From contig NZ_CP107913.1 in assembly GCF_036014115.1 (NCBI RefSeq), positions 7,743,501 through 7,807,500 of the forward strand: a stretch of DNA of 64,000 nucleotides, read 5' to 3'. A program made the position numbers and the translations under genes. The notes under the pieces were generated by a model that worked only from the letters and a program-made list of their open reading frames with translations, did not search any database and was not told the origin of the DNA. Positions 44,023 through 53,776 of this stretch are shown here, in pieces (the first letter of the stretch is position 1; every line of letters starts with the position of its first letter). The DNA is from Streptomyces sp. NBC_00448 (GTDB lineage: Bacteria; Actinomycetota; Actinomycetes; Streptomycetales; Streptomycetaceae).

Positions 44023-44556
44023 CTACAGCGACTTGTACATGATGTGCAGCCCCACGTAGCCCAGCCGCGGGTGCCGGAAGCCCTCGGGCACGGTGCCGAC
44101 GACCTCGAAGCCCAGCGACCGGTAGAGCCGCACCGCGGGGGTGTTGGACGCCACCACCGCGTTGAACTGCATCCCGCGGTAGCCGGCCGCCGCCGCCCAG
44201 GCCAGCGCCTCCTCGCACAGCGCCCGCCCCACGCCCCGCCCGGAGTGCGCCGGGTCGACCATGAAGCTGGCACTGGCGACGTGGGCCGCGTTCCCCATCT
44301 GGTTCGGGTTCATCTTCGCGGTGCCGAGGACCGCGCCCGACCCGGCGACGGCCACGACCGTACGGCCGGGCGGCGTGAGCATCCAGTAGCCGCGGCCCAC
44401 CTCCTCGGTGAGGTCCACCGGGTAGCTGAACGTCTCGCCCCGCGCGCAGATCTCGTGCAGGAACGGCCAGATCAGCGGCCAGTCCGCGGCCGTCGCGTCG
44501 CGTATCTCCGCCGCGTAGCGTCCTTCCACCGTGTCGTGCACCTCCGGGTTCGGCAT
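44023..44556 (-). CDS. GNAT-family N-acetyltransferase
   Basis: Acetyl-CoA-dependent acyltransferase of 177 aa. The acetyl-CoA loop is HSGRGVGRALCEEAL and the C-terminal part SNTPAVRLYRSLGFEVVGTVPEGFRHPRLGYVGLHIMY is typical of small GNAT enzymes. It begins 4 nt after the aceB stop, so the two are co-transcribed. The acceptor is unknown. It is separate from the RiPP genes and unlikely to N-acetylate that product. Confidence 0.85.
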   Translation of the reverse strand: MPNPEVHDTVEGRYAAEIRDATAADWPLIWPFLHEICARGETFSYPVDLTEEVGRGYWMLTPPGRTVVAVAGSGAVLGTAKMNPNQMGNAAHVASASFMVDPAHSGRGVGRALCEEALAWAAAAGYRGMQFNAVVASNTPAVRLYRSLGFEVVGTVPEGFRHPRLGYVGLHIMYKSL

Positions 44557-44560
44557 GCGC

Positions 44561-46180
44561 CTACCCGACCAGCCGCTGGTAGGCGGGCAGCGTCAGGAAG
44601 TCGACGTACTCCGTGTCCAGCGCGGTGCGGATCAGCAGGTCGTGCGCCTCGGCCCACTTCCCGGCGGCGAAGGCGTCCTCGCCGATCTCGTCCCGGATCG
44701 CGAGGAGTTCGTCGGCGGCGACCTGGCGGGCCAGCTCGGGGGTGGCCTTCTCGCCGTTGTCGAAGACGACCCCGGCGTTGGTCCACTGCCAGATCTGCGA
44801 GCGGGAGATCTCCGCGGTGGCCGCGTCCTCCATCAGGTTGAAGATCGCCACCGCGCCCGAACCGCGCAGCCACGCCTCGATGTAGCGGATGCCGACCTGG
44901 ACCGCGTTGCGCAGGCCCTCGTAGGTCGGGCGGGCGTCGAGCGAGGCGATGTCGATCAGTTCGGCGGCGGTGACGTGCACGTCCTCACGCAGCCGGTCCT
45001 TCTGGTGCGGCCGGTCGCCCAGCACCGCGTCGAAGGAGGCGCGGGCGATCGGCACCAGGTCGGGGTGGGCCACCCAGGAGCCGTCGAAGCCGTCGGCGGC
45101 CTCGCGGTCCTTGTCCGCCTTGACCTTCTCGAAGGCCACCTTGTTGACCTCGGGGTCGCGCCGGGACGGGATGAACGCCGCCATGCCGCCGATCGCGTGC
45201 GCGCCGCGCTTGTGGCAGGTGCGCACCAGCAGTTCGGTGTAGGCGCGCATGAACGGGGCGGTCATCGTCACCGCGTTGCGGTCCGGCAGCACGAACCGCG
45301 CGCCGCCGTCCCGGAAGTTCTTCACGATCGAGAACAGGTAGTCCCAGCGGCCCGCGTTGAGCCCGGAGGCGTGCTCGCGCAGCTCGTAGAGGATCTCCTC
45401 CATCTCGTAGGCGGCGGTGATGGTCTCGATCAGCACGGTGGCGCGGACGGTGCCGCGCGGGATGCCGACGTAGTCCTGGGCGAAGACGAACACGTCGTTC
45501 CACAGCCGGGCTTCGAGGTGCGACTCGGTCTTCGGCAGGTAGAAGTACGGGCCCTTGCCGAGGTCCAGCAGGCGCTGGGCGTTGTGGAAGAAGTACAGGC
45601 CGAAGTCGACCAGCCCGCCGGGGATCTGCTCGCCGTCGACGGTCAGGTGCCGCTCGCCGAGGTGCCAGCCGCGCGGGCGCACCACGACGGTGGCCAGTTG
45701 GGCCGCGTCCTTCAGGGCGTAGCTCTTGCCCTGCGGGGAGGTGAAGTCGATCCGGCGCTCGTAGGCGTCGATCAGGTTGATCTGCCCGCCGATGACGTTC
45801 TCCCAGGTGGGGGCGGAGGCGTCCTCGAAGTCGGCGAGCCAGATCCGGGCGCCGGAGTTGAGCGCGTTGATCGTCATCTTGCGGTCGGTGGGGCCGGTGA
45901 TCTCCACCCGGCGGTCCTGCAACGCGGCCGGGGCGGGCGCCACCTGCCAGTCGCCGTCGCGGATGTGCGCCGTCTCCGGCAGGAAGTCGAGGGCGGCGGT
46001 GCGGGCGATCTCGGCGCGGCGCTCCTTGCGGAGGGCGAGCAACTCGTCGCGGCGGGCGGCGAAGTGCCGGTGGAGTTCGGCGAGGAAGGTGAGGACCTCG
46101 GGGGTCAGCACCTCCTCCGAGCGGGGTACGGGCCCGGCGGCCTCGGAGACGACGGCCGGGGACGGCGCGCTTGCTGACAT
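44561..46180 (-). CDS. aceB: Malate synthase A
   Basis: Condenses glyoxylate and acetyl-CoA to malate (539 aa, normal length for isoform A). Diagnostic parts are LADFEDASAPTWENVIGGQINL, VVRPRGWHLGERHLTVDGE, RATVLIETITAAYEMEEILYEL with catalytic region GLNAGRWDYLFS, and GSWVAHPDLVPIA. ATG 46180 follows GGAGGAG at 8 nt; the frame extends upstream without a better start. AllR-like boxes lie 85-118 nt upstream, linking it to allantoin-derived glyoxylate rather than to the glyoxylate shunt. Confidence 0.95.
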   Translation of the reverse strand: MSASAPSPAVVSEAAGPVPRSEEVLTPEVLTFLAELHRHFAARRDELLALRKERRAEIARTAALDFLPETAHIRDGDWQVAPAPAALQDRRVEITGPTDRKMTINALNSGARIWLADFEDASAPTWENVIGGQINLIDAYERRIDFTSPQGKSYALKDAAQLATVVVRPRGWHLGERHLTVDGEQIPGGLVDFGLYFFHNAQRLLDLGKGPYFYLPKTESHLEARLWNDVFVFAQDYVGIPRGTVRATVLIETITAAYEMEEILYELREHASGLNAGRWDYLFSIVKNFRDGGARFVLPDRNAVTMTAPFMRAYTELLVRTCHKRGAHAIGGMAAFIPSRRDPEVNKVAFEKVKADKDREAADGFDGSWVAHPDLVPIARASFDAVLGDRPHQKDRLREDVHVTAAELIDIASLDARPTYEGLRNAVQVGIRYIEAWLRGSGAVAIFNLMEDAATAEISRSQIWQWTNAGVVFDNGEKATPELARQVAADELLAIRDEIGEDAFAAGKWAEAHDLLIRTALDTEYVDFLTLPAYQRLVG

Positions 46181-46264
46181 GCGGGTCACTCCTCCGTAGA
46201 GCAAGGGTGGCACGGGGTGCCGGGGCGCGCCGGAGCGCGCTCGCTTCTGCAAGGTGGAGCATAG

Positions 46265-46298
46265 TTTTCGCTGTGCGGAAGTTCAACGTTTTGTGGCA
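46265..46298 (-). promoter_or_regulatory. AllR-like operator pair upstream of aceB
   Basis: TTTTCGCTGTGCGGAA (46265-46280) and TTCAACGTTTTGTGGCA (46282-46298). The first matches TTY-N5-TGYGGAA; the second links that form to the TTTCAAC-N3-CTGTTGA form seen before uraD and allantoinase. The rest of 46181-46458 shows no gene. Confidence 0.65.
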
Positions 46299-46458
46299 CG
46301 CCGTGCAGTGTCGGTTCGCGGTCCGCCCGGTGCCCCGTTGCCCGCGCCGCCGCCGGACCGCACCGGACCGCTGCCCCGGCCCGCCGTCGCCCCCCCCGTC
46401 GGGCCGCCCCGGACCGTCCTCGCGCATCCGAGCGTCCGCCGCCCGGCGCCGTACCCAC

Positions 46459-47073
46459 TCAGTCGAGAAGCCGCAGGTCGGCGGGGGTGTCGATGTCGGC
46501 GGGATCGCCGATGTCCCCGCACTCGACAAGCACGGTCTGCTCGGCGTGCTCGCGCAGATACGTCCGGGCGCCGCGGTCCTCGCCCGCGCTGCACGCCACC
46601 CCCGCCCAGCGGCTCGCACCGAACAGCACCGGGTGCGCCCGCCGCCCGCCGTACATCGCCGAGACCAGCGCCGACGGCAGGTCGTCGGCCTCCCGGGCCG
46701 TCGCGATCACCCGCCCCACCGCCGCGCCCGGCACCCCCGGCTGGTCCACCAGCCCGATCACCGCCGCGGTCGGCAGCCGCGCCGAGGCGGCCAGCGAGGC
46801 GAGCCCGGCGCGCAGCGAGGAGCCCATGCCGTCCGCCCAGTGCGGGTTGTCCACCAGCACGCAGCCGGCCAGGTCGGCGCGCTCGCGCACCTCCTCGGCC
46901 GCAGCGCCCAGCACCACGTGCACCTGGTCGCAGCCGCCCGCCCGCAGCACCGCGACCGCGTGCTCCACCAGGGGCCGCCCCCGGTAGGCCAGCAGTGCCT
47001 TCGGCCGGCCGCCGAGCCGCCGGCCGCCGCCGGCCGCCAGCAGCAGCCCGGCCACCTCGCCATGAGAGTTCAT
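46459..47073 (-). CDS. MobA/MocA-like molybdenum cofactor nucleotidyltransferase
   Basis: NTP-transferase of 204 aa. The N-terminal nucleotide loop is GLLLAAGGGRRLGGRPKALL, followed by VLGAAAEEVRERADL, DGMGSSLRAGL and GLVDQPGV. MocA-type enzymes add CMP to molybdopterin for xanthine dehydrogenase-family enzymes, which fits the purine setting; no xanthine dehydrogenase genes lie inside the window. ATG 47073 follows AGGAAG. Divergent from the pseudokinase gene. Confidence 0.82.
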   Translation of the reverse strand: MNSHGEVAGLLLAAGGGRRLGGRPKALLAYRGRPLVEHAVAVLRAGGCDQVHVVLGAAAEEVRERADLAGCVLVDNPHWADGMGSSLRAGLASLAASARLPTAAVIGLVDQPGVPGAAVGRVIATAREADDLPSALVSAMYGGRRAHPVLFGASRWAGVACSAGEDRGARTYLREHAEQTVLVECGDIGDPADIDTPADLRLLD

Positions 47074-47200
47074 ACTTCCTGCATACCGCGCGTGTCACGG
47101 CACTGGAACAGGACGCCTTCGGCGTGGCGTGTTCCGGTATCGTCGGGCCGTGTTGCGGGTGGGGCGGTTGCCAGGCGAGGAACGGGGACTGAGGGGACTG

Positions 47201-49324
47201 ATGGGGCCAGCGCACACCGGTCCGGACTTCGGTCAGGACCTCGGGCCGGACTTCCGCGGCCCGGTCTTCGCACCGCTCGCCGGCGACGATCCGGCGACGG
47301 TTTCCGGGCACCGGATCGGCGCGCGCCTCGGCGCGGACGGACCCGGGGCCGCCGGCACCACCTACCTCGCGTACGAGCCGGGCGGGCAGCCGGTCGCGCT
47401 CACCGTGATCCACCCCGAACTCACCGCCGGCGACGGCTTCGCGGCCCGCTTCCACCACGACGCGCAGGCCGCGGCCCGGGTGCCCGGACCCCGCGCGGTG
47501 CCGGTGCTCGGCAGCGGGCGGGAGGGCGAGCGGTACTGGATCGCCTGCGGCTACGTGCCCTCGCTGTCGCTGCGCGCCGCCGTCGAGGGCGCAGGACCGC
47601 TGCCCACCGGGGTCGTGCTGCGGCTGGTCGCCGCGCTCGCCGAAGGGTTGCAGGCGATGCACCACGCGGGTGTGGTGCACGGCGGGCTGCGGCCCGCACA
47701 CGTGCTGCTCGCGGGGGACGGGCCCCGGGTGAAGGGGCACGGACTGGCGTGGGTCGCGCAGGAGGCCGGGAACGCCGACGCGGGCAGCGTGGACGTGGCC
47801 GGCGTGGACGCCGGTTCCGCTGACGCCGGCTCCGGTGCCGCCGGTTCTGCTGACGCCGGTACGGGCGAGGCCGGCGCGGGCGGGCCCGAAGGCGCGGGCG
47901 GCGCAGGGGAGTCGGGGGATGCCGGACGCGCTTCCGCGCATGAGGCGGCACGCGAGGCCGGTCCGGCCGAGGTCGGTGAGGCGACCGCCTTCCGTTCGCC
48001 CGAGCAGGCCGCGGGCAAGCCGGCCCGGGCCGCCACGGACGTCTTCGCGCTCGGCCAGATAGCGGCGTACGCCTCGATCGGCTCCGCACCCTTCGGCGAC
48101 GGCTCCCGGGTCCAGCACGCCGAGCCCGATCTGAACGAACTCCCGGGACAGCTACGGGAGATCGTCACCCGCTGCCTCATCAAGGACCCCGCACTACGGC
48201 CCTCCCTCGCGCAGATCACCACGATGTGCGCGCAGGCCGCGCCCGAGTCGCGCCCCGTCTCCTGGCTGCCGGCCCCGCTGCTCGCCGCGATCCTCCCGGC
48301 CATCCCCCCGCCGCACTTCGCGCAGCCGCCGGCCCCGGCCGGGCCCCCGGCCGCGCCCGTGTCGCCGCCCCACCCGCCGCAGCCCCCGCACCGGCCCGCG
48401 CCGGAGGCCCCACCTGCTCCTGCCCCTGCGCCCGGCGCCGAGGAGCCGTGGCCCGGGCCCGCTCCGACCGGCCGCCCACCGGAGCACGCCCACGCGCAGG
48501 TGCCGGGTCCGCCCGGTCCGCTCGGCCCTCCGGGTCCGCCCGGTCCGCCGCAGCACGGCGGATACCTCTGGCACCCCCAGCAGTGGCCGCGGGCGCCGTA
48601 CGTCCATGTGCCGCTGCCGCTGCCGAGGAAGAAGCGCAAGGCGGTCGGCGTGGTGGCCGCGGTCGCCGGGTTCGCGGTCGTGGCGACCGCCGCGGTCGCG
48701 CTGTCCTCGGGGGAGGGGGGCGGCAAGCCGACCGTGGGGGCCCAGCCGCCGGCGGCCGGGGCGCCGCAGCCGTCACCCTCGCCGTCGTCCCCCTCCGCAC
48801 CGGCGATGCCCTCGCCGACGATGCCCTCGCCGACGGCTCCGCCGCCCGGTGGGGGCGCCACCGGGGAGCCGCCGGAGACCGGCCTCGTGTACCAGCAGCT
48901 GCACCTGCCGGCCGGCGACGGAATGTCACTGCGCGGCGACCCGCCCACCGTCAGTTCCGGCACGTACAGCGGGGACTTCGGGTTCACCGGGGACGCCGCC
49001 GCGTTCACCGCGGACCGCTCCCGCGACACGCTCGCCCTGATCCCCGCGGCGAGCCCGGCGACCGCCGCCGCCTGCCGGTCGTCCGCGGCGGTCCGGGTGA
49101 ACTCGGTGAACGCCGACTCGCTCGGCGAGGGCGCGCGGCTGTGCGTGCGGTCCGTCGACGGCACGGTCACCGCGCTGGTGACGTTCCGTCAACTTCCGAC
49201 CCGTCAAGCCGCCCACTCGGTCGCGGTGTTGGACCTCACGGTGTGGCACGACGTGGCGGAGCGCTCCGCGCCGGGTACCGGAATCCGCGCGAATTTCGCC
49301 GACGGAGTGGCGCGACGAGGGTGA
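47201..49324 (+). CDS. Membrane-anchored Ser/Thr pseudokinase
   Basis: 707-aa protein laid out like actinomycete PknB-type kinases: kinase-like domain (about 37-370, interrupted by an Ala/Gly/Asp-rich insert of about 75 residues), Pro-rich juxtamembrane region (about 395-480), basic stop KRKAVG with one membrane helix near 490-510, and an extracellular Ser/Pro stalk plus unassigned domain (about 565-707). Key residues are lost: the beta-3 Lys is Thr68 (VALTVI), HRD reads HGG (160-162), the Asn is His167, and DFG reads GHG (about 180). It should not phosphorylate. ATG 47201 follows GAGGGG; a role as a scaffold or sensor is inferred. Confidence 0.82.
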   Translation: MGPAHTGPDFGQDLGPDFRGPVFAPLAGDDPATVSGHRIGARLGADGPGAAGTTYLAYEPGGQPVALTVIHPELTAGDGFAARFHHDAQAAARVPGPRAVPVLGSGREGERYWIACGYVPSLSLRAAVEGAGPLPTGVVLRLVAALAEGLQAMHHAGVVHGGLRPAHVLLAGDGPRVKGHGLAWVAQEAGNADAGSVDVAGVDAGSADAGSGAAGSADAGTGEAGAGGPEGAGGAGESGDAGRASAHEAAREAGPAEVGEATAFRSPEQAAGKPARAATDVFALGQIAAYASIGSAPFGDGSRVQHAEPDLNELPGQLREIVTRCLIKDPALRPSLAQITTMCAQAAPESRPVSWLPAPLLAAILPAIPPPHFAQPPAPAGPPAAPVSPPHPPQPPHRPAPEAPPAPAPAPGAEEPWPGPAPTGRPPEHAHAQVPGPPGPLGPPGPPGPPQHGGYLWHPQQWPRAPYVHVPLPLPRKKRKAVGVVAAVAGFAVVATAAVALSSGEGGGKPTVGAQPPAAGAPQPSPSPSSPSAPAMPSPTMPSPTAPPPGGGATGEPPETGLVYQQLHLPAGDGMSLRGDPPTVSSGTYSGDFGFTGDAAAFTADRSRDTLALIPAASPATAAACRSSAAVRVNSVNADSLGEGARLCVRSVDGTVTALVTFRQLPTRQAAHSVAVLDLTVWHDVAERSAPGTGIRANFADGVARRG

Positions 49325-49426
49325 TGTCGCGTTAACTGATCGGCCCCGGGGCGAGCCGTGGCGGGGAAGCGCCCGGGTGGAGTCCGACGCGAGGGTGGGT
49401 TGTCCGTGGTGGTGGGGGAGTCGCAC

Positions 49427-49741
49427 GTGCTCGAGAACGGGCGCGGAGCCGCGGTCGGCAGCGGGCCGGGCGCGGATCTGGCGGAGGCGGTCGGCCGTAT
49501 GCGCCGCGAACTGATCACGTACCGGCCGATGTTGCCGGACCGGGCCGTCGCCGAGGCCGAACTCGACGCGCTCGCCCGCGCGGCCGGTGCCGTGGACCGG
49601 GCGCCCGGCTCGGTGGACTCCGAGCGGTTACGCCATTCGCTGCTTCTGGTCGTGGCGGCGATCGGTTCGGTGAGCGCGCTGACCGAAGCGCTCGACGCGC
49701 TGCGCGAGGCCGTCGAACGGATCGCCCCGCCGCGCCCCTGA
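49427..49741 (+). CDS. DUF5955-like small protein
   Basis: 104-aa predicted helical protein. LAEAVGRMRRELITYRPMLPDRAVAEAELDAL and RLRHSLLLVVAAIGSVSALTEALDALREAVE, given here in outline, match what I recall of the Streptomyces DUF5955 family. GTG 49427 lies 6 nt after GGGGGAG and gives the usual length; the longer frame from 49358 has no better site. It follows the pseudokinase by about 100 bp in the same direction. No function is known to me. Confidence 0.6.
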   Translation: MLENGRGAAVGSGPGADLAEAVGRMRRELITYRPMLPDRAVAEAELDALARAAGAVDRAPGSVDSERLRHSLLLVVAAIGSVSALTEALDALREAVERIAPPRP

Positions 49742-49839
49742 CGACGGAGGCGGCGCCGCGGAATTCCGCGGCCGTCACCCCCGCGCCCGGCATGCGGCCG
49801 GTTGCTCCCACCCGGCAGGCGGCCGGGCGCGGTCCGCTC

Positions 49840-50592
49840 TCAGGTCGCCAGCGCCCGCGCCAACTGCCGTGCCACGTCCTGGAGTACGGGCACGATCTTG
49901 TCGGTGGCCGCTTCGGTGACCCGCCCGGCCGGGCCGGAGATGGAGATGGCCGCGGCGGTGGGGGAGTCGGGCACGGTGACCGCGAGGCAACGCACCCCGG
50001 CCTCCTGCTCGTTGTCGTCGACGGCGTAGCCCAGGCCCCGGATGCGGTCGAGTTCGGCGAGGAACGCGTCCGGGTCGGTGATGGTGTGCTCGGTCGCGGC
50101 CGGCATCCCGGTCCGCCCGAGCAGCGCCCGCACCTGCTCCGGCGGGACCTGCGCCAGCAGCGCTTTGCCGACCCCGGTGGAGTGCGGCAGCACCCGCCGC
50201 CCGACCTCGGTGAACATCCGCATCGAGTGCCGGGAGGGCACCTGCGCGACGTACACCACCTCGTCGCCGTCGAGCAGCGCCATGTTCGCGGTCTCGCCGG
50301 TCGCCTCGACGAGCTCCGCGAGGTACGGGCGGGCCCAGGTGCCCAGCAGCCGGGACGCGCTCTCGCCGAGCCTGATCAGCCGGGGCCCGAGGGCGTACCG
50401 CCGGTTCGGCTGCTGGCGGACGTAGCCGCAGTCCACCAGGGTGCGCATCAGGCGGTGGATGGTCGGCAGCGGCAGCCCGCTGCTGGCCGACAGTTCGCTC
50501 AGCCCGACCTCGCCACCCGCGTCGGCCATCCGCTCCAGCAGGTCGAAGGCGCGTTCAAGCGACTGGACGCCTCCGGTGCGGTCAGCAGGCAC
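49840..50592 (-). CDS. allR: IclR-family regulator, AllR-like
   Basis: Repressor of 250 aa: winged helix at about 8-70 (GGVQSLERAFDLLERM, LSELSASSGLPLPTIHRLMRTL) and IclR effector domain at about 85-245 (GRRVLPHSTGVGKALLA, GYAVDDNEQEAGVRCLAVTV). GTG 50592 follows GAGGGG at 7 nt; the frame continues upstream without a usable start. It is divergent from allantoinase with two candidate sites between. Similar sites at gcl, hyi, uraD and aceB point to one purine/glyoxylate regulon. AllR proteins elsewhere respond to allantoate or glyoxylate; here that is inference. Confidence 0.85.
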   Translation of the reverse strand: MPADRTGGVQSLERAFDLLERMADAGGEVGLSELSASSGLPLPTIHRLMRTLVDCGYVRQQPNRRYALGPRLIRLGESASRLLGTWARPYLAELVEATGETANMALLDGDEVVYVAQVPSRHSMRMFTEVGRRVLPHSTGVGKALLAQVPPEQVRALLGRTGMPAATEHTITDPDAFLAELDRIRGLGYAVDDNEQEAGVRCLAVTVPDSPTAAAISISGPAGRVTEAATDKIVPVLQDVARQLARALAT

Positions 50593-50703
50593 GTACGTTC
50601 CCCTCGTTCGTGGTGGACCCTCGCGGCGGGCCGCCCGGACGCTCCGGCGCGGCCGGTCCGGACCGGAGCGACACCCCGGCATCCGCCGCTGGCGGAAGGT
50701 GAT

Positions 50704-50780
50704 TTTCGCTCTGTGGAATCCTACCGCCCTTGACGTCCCGGGGAACGATACCCACCATGGCCGTCAACAGAACGTTGAAA
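50704..50780. promoter_or_regulatory. AllR-like operators between allR and allantoinase
   Basis: TTTCGCTCTGTGGAA at 50704-50718, and on the other strand TTTCAACGTTCTGTTGAC at 50763-50780, only 20 nt before the allantoinase start codon. Both box types seen elsewhere in the window occur together here. Confidence 0.66.
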
Positions 50781-50800
50781 TTCTCGATGACGGAGGCCGT

Positions 50801-52201
50801 GTGGTGGAGGAGCAGGTGCTGCGTTCGACGCGCGTCGTGACCCCGGAGGGCGAGCGGCCCGCGGCGGTGGTCCTCGCGGCCGGCACGATCACCGCGGTGC
50901 TGCCGTACGACGCGCCGCTGCCACCGGGCGCCCGGTGCACCGACCTCGGCGACGACGTGCTGCTGCCCGGTCTGGTCGACACCCACGTGCACATCAACGA
51001 CCCCGGCCGCGCGGAGTGGGAGGGCTTCGCCACCGCCACCGCGGCCGCCGTGGCCGGCGGCATCACCACCGTGGTGGACATGCCGCTCAACAGCGTGCCG
51101 CCCACCACCACGGCCGCGCACCTCGACGTCAAGCGCGCCGCCGCCCGCGGCCGGGTGCACACCGACACCGGCTTCTGGGGCGGCGCGGTACCCGGCAACA
51201 CCGCCGACCTCAAGGCCCTGCACGACGCCGGCGTCTTCGGCTTCAAGTGCTTCCTGCTGCCCTCCGGCGTGGACGAGTTCCCGCACCTGGACCGGGACCG
51301 ACTCGCCGAGGCGATGGACGAGTTGGCGCGCTTCGACGGCCTGCTGATCGTGCACGCCGAGGACCCGCGGCTGATCGAGGGCGCCCCGCTGCGCGGCGGC
51401 CCGAAGTACGCCGACTTCCTCGCCTCCCGGCCGCCGGCCGCCGAGGAACGCGCCATCGCCGGGCTGATCGAACTGGCCGCGGAGCGCGGCACGCGGGTGC
51501 ACATCCTGCACCTGTCCGCGGCGGGCGCGGTGCCGCTGATCGCCGCCGCCCGGCGGGACGGGGTACGGCTGACGGTCGAGACCTGCCCGCACTTCCTCAC
51601 CCTCACCGCCGAGGAAGTCCCGGACGGGGCAACGGAGTTCAAGTGCTGCCCGCCGATCAGGGAGGCCGCCAACCAGGACCTGCTGTGGCAGGCGCTCGCC
51701 GACGGCGTCATCGACTGCGTGGTGTCCGACCACTCGCCCTCCACCATCGACCTCAAGCACAAGGACACCGGGGACTTCGCCACCGCCTGGGGCGGCATCT
51801 CCTCGCTCCAACTCGGCCTGCCCGCCGTGTGGACCGAGGCCCGCCGCCGCGGGCACTCGCTCGCCGACGTGGCCGGCTGGATGTCGGCGGGACCGGCCCG
51901 GCTGGCCGGCCTCGACGCCGTCAAGGGCGCGATCGCCGTCGGCCGCGACGCCGACTTCACCGTGCTGGACCCGGAGCGGACCTTCACCGTCGACCCGGCC
52001 CGGCTGCACCACCGCAACCCGATCACCGCGTACGCCGGCCGCACCCTGCACGGCGTGGTCCGCGCCACCTACCTGCGCGGCCGGCTGGTCGCCGCCGGTC
52101 CCGGCGAGGGAACGGCCGCGGGCGCCCCGGCCGCCGGCCCCGCCCGAGCCATGCGGAACCCCGCCGGCCGGCTCATCGAGCGGCCGTCCGACCGGAGTTG
52201 A
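50801..52201 (+). CDS. allB: Allantoinase
   Basis: Cyclic amidohydrolase (466 aa) opening allantoin to allantoate. Metal site: GLVDTHVHINDPGRAEWEGF, the carboxylated Lys in GFKCFLLP, LHLSAAGAVPLI, and DHSPSTIDLK, all typical of allantoinase rather than dihydropyrimidinase. Tandem GTG codons at 50801 and 50804 follow GGAGG; the second has better spacing. The C-terminus has a variable Ala/Pro tail. It is monocistronic, followed by a hairpin and a convergent glycosidase gene. No allantoate-degrading gene is present in the window. Confidence 0.93.
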   Translation: MVEEQVLRSTRVVTPEGERPAAVVLAAGTITAVLPYDAPLPPGARCTDLGDDVLLPGLVDTHVHINDPGRAEWEGFATATAAAVAGGITTVVDMPLNSVPPTTTAAHLDVKRAAARGRVHTDTGFWGGAVPGNTADLKALHDAGVFGFKCFLLPSGVDEFPHLDRDRLAEAMDELARFDGLLIVHAEDPRLIEGAPLRGGPKYADFLASRPPAAEERAIAGLIELAAERGTRVHILHLSAAGAVPLIAAARRDGVRLTVETCPHFLTLTAEEVPDGATEFKCCPPIREAANQDLLWQALADGVIDCVVSDHSPSTIDLKHKDTGDFATAWGGISSLQLGLPAVWTEARRRGHSLADVAGWMSAGPARLAGLDAVKGAIAVGRDADFTVLDPERTFTVDPARLHHRNPITAYAGRTLHGVVRATYLRGRLVAAGPGEGTAAGAPAAGPARAMRNPAGRLIERPSDRS

Positions 52202-52348
52202 CCGGAGCGGCAGCCCCGGGCGGGGGGAGCCGCGCGACCGGAAAGCCCCCGAACGAACTGTCCGGGCCTCCGCACGTCCCCACCAGCCGGTCCGTGCCGG
52301 CGGTGCCGGTGATCCGTGCGGAGGGGCGGCACCGGCTCAGGTGACGAC

Positions 52349-52386
52349 GAGGACGCGCCGGTCGGAGGTCCGACGGGCGCGTCCTC
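52349..52386. terminator. Hairpin between allantoinase and beta-glucosidase genes
   Basis: GAGGACGCGCC (52349-52359) pairs exactly with GGCGCGTCCTC (52376-52386); the 16-nt interior contains a further GTCGGA/TCCGAC stem. It is placed between convergent genes as a bidirectional terminator. Confidence 0.7.
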
Positions 52387-52401
52387 GGGTCGTACCGCTG
52401 G

Positions 52402-53757
<1,356 letters not shown>

Positions 53758-53776
53758 GAGTTACCTTTCGGTGGGG

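Noticed and set aside
44023..44556. GNAT as an N-acetyltransferase of the RiPP product (as in goadsporin)
   Set aside because: It is 6 kb away, separated by the purine operon and terminators, and co-transcribed with malate synthase.
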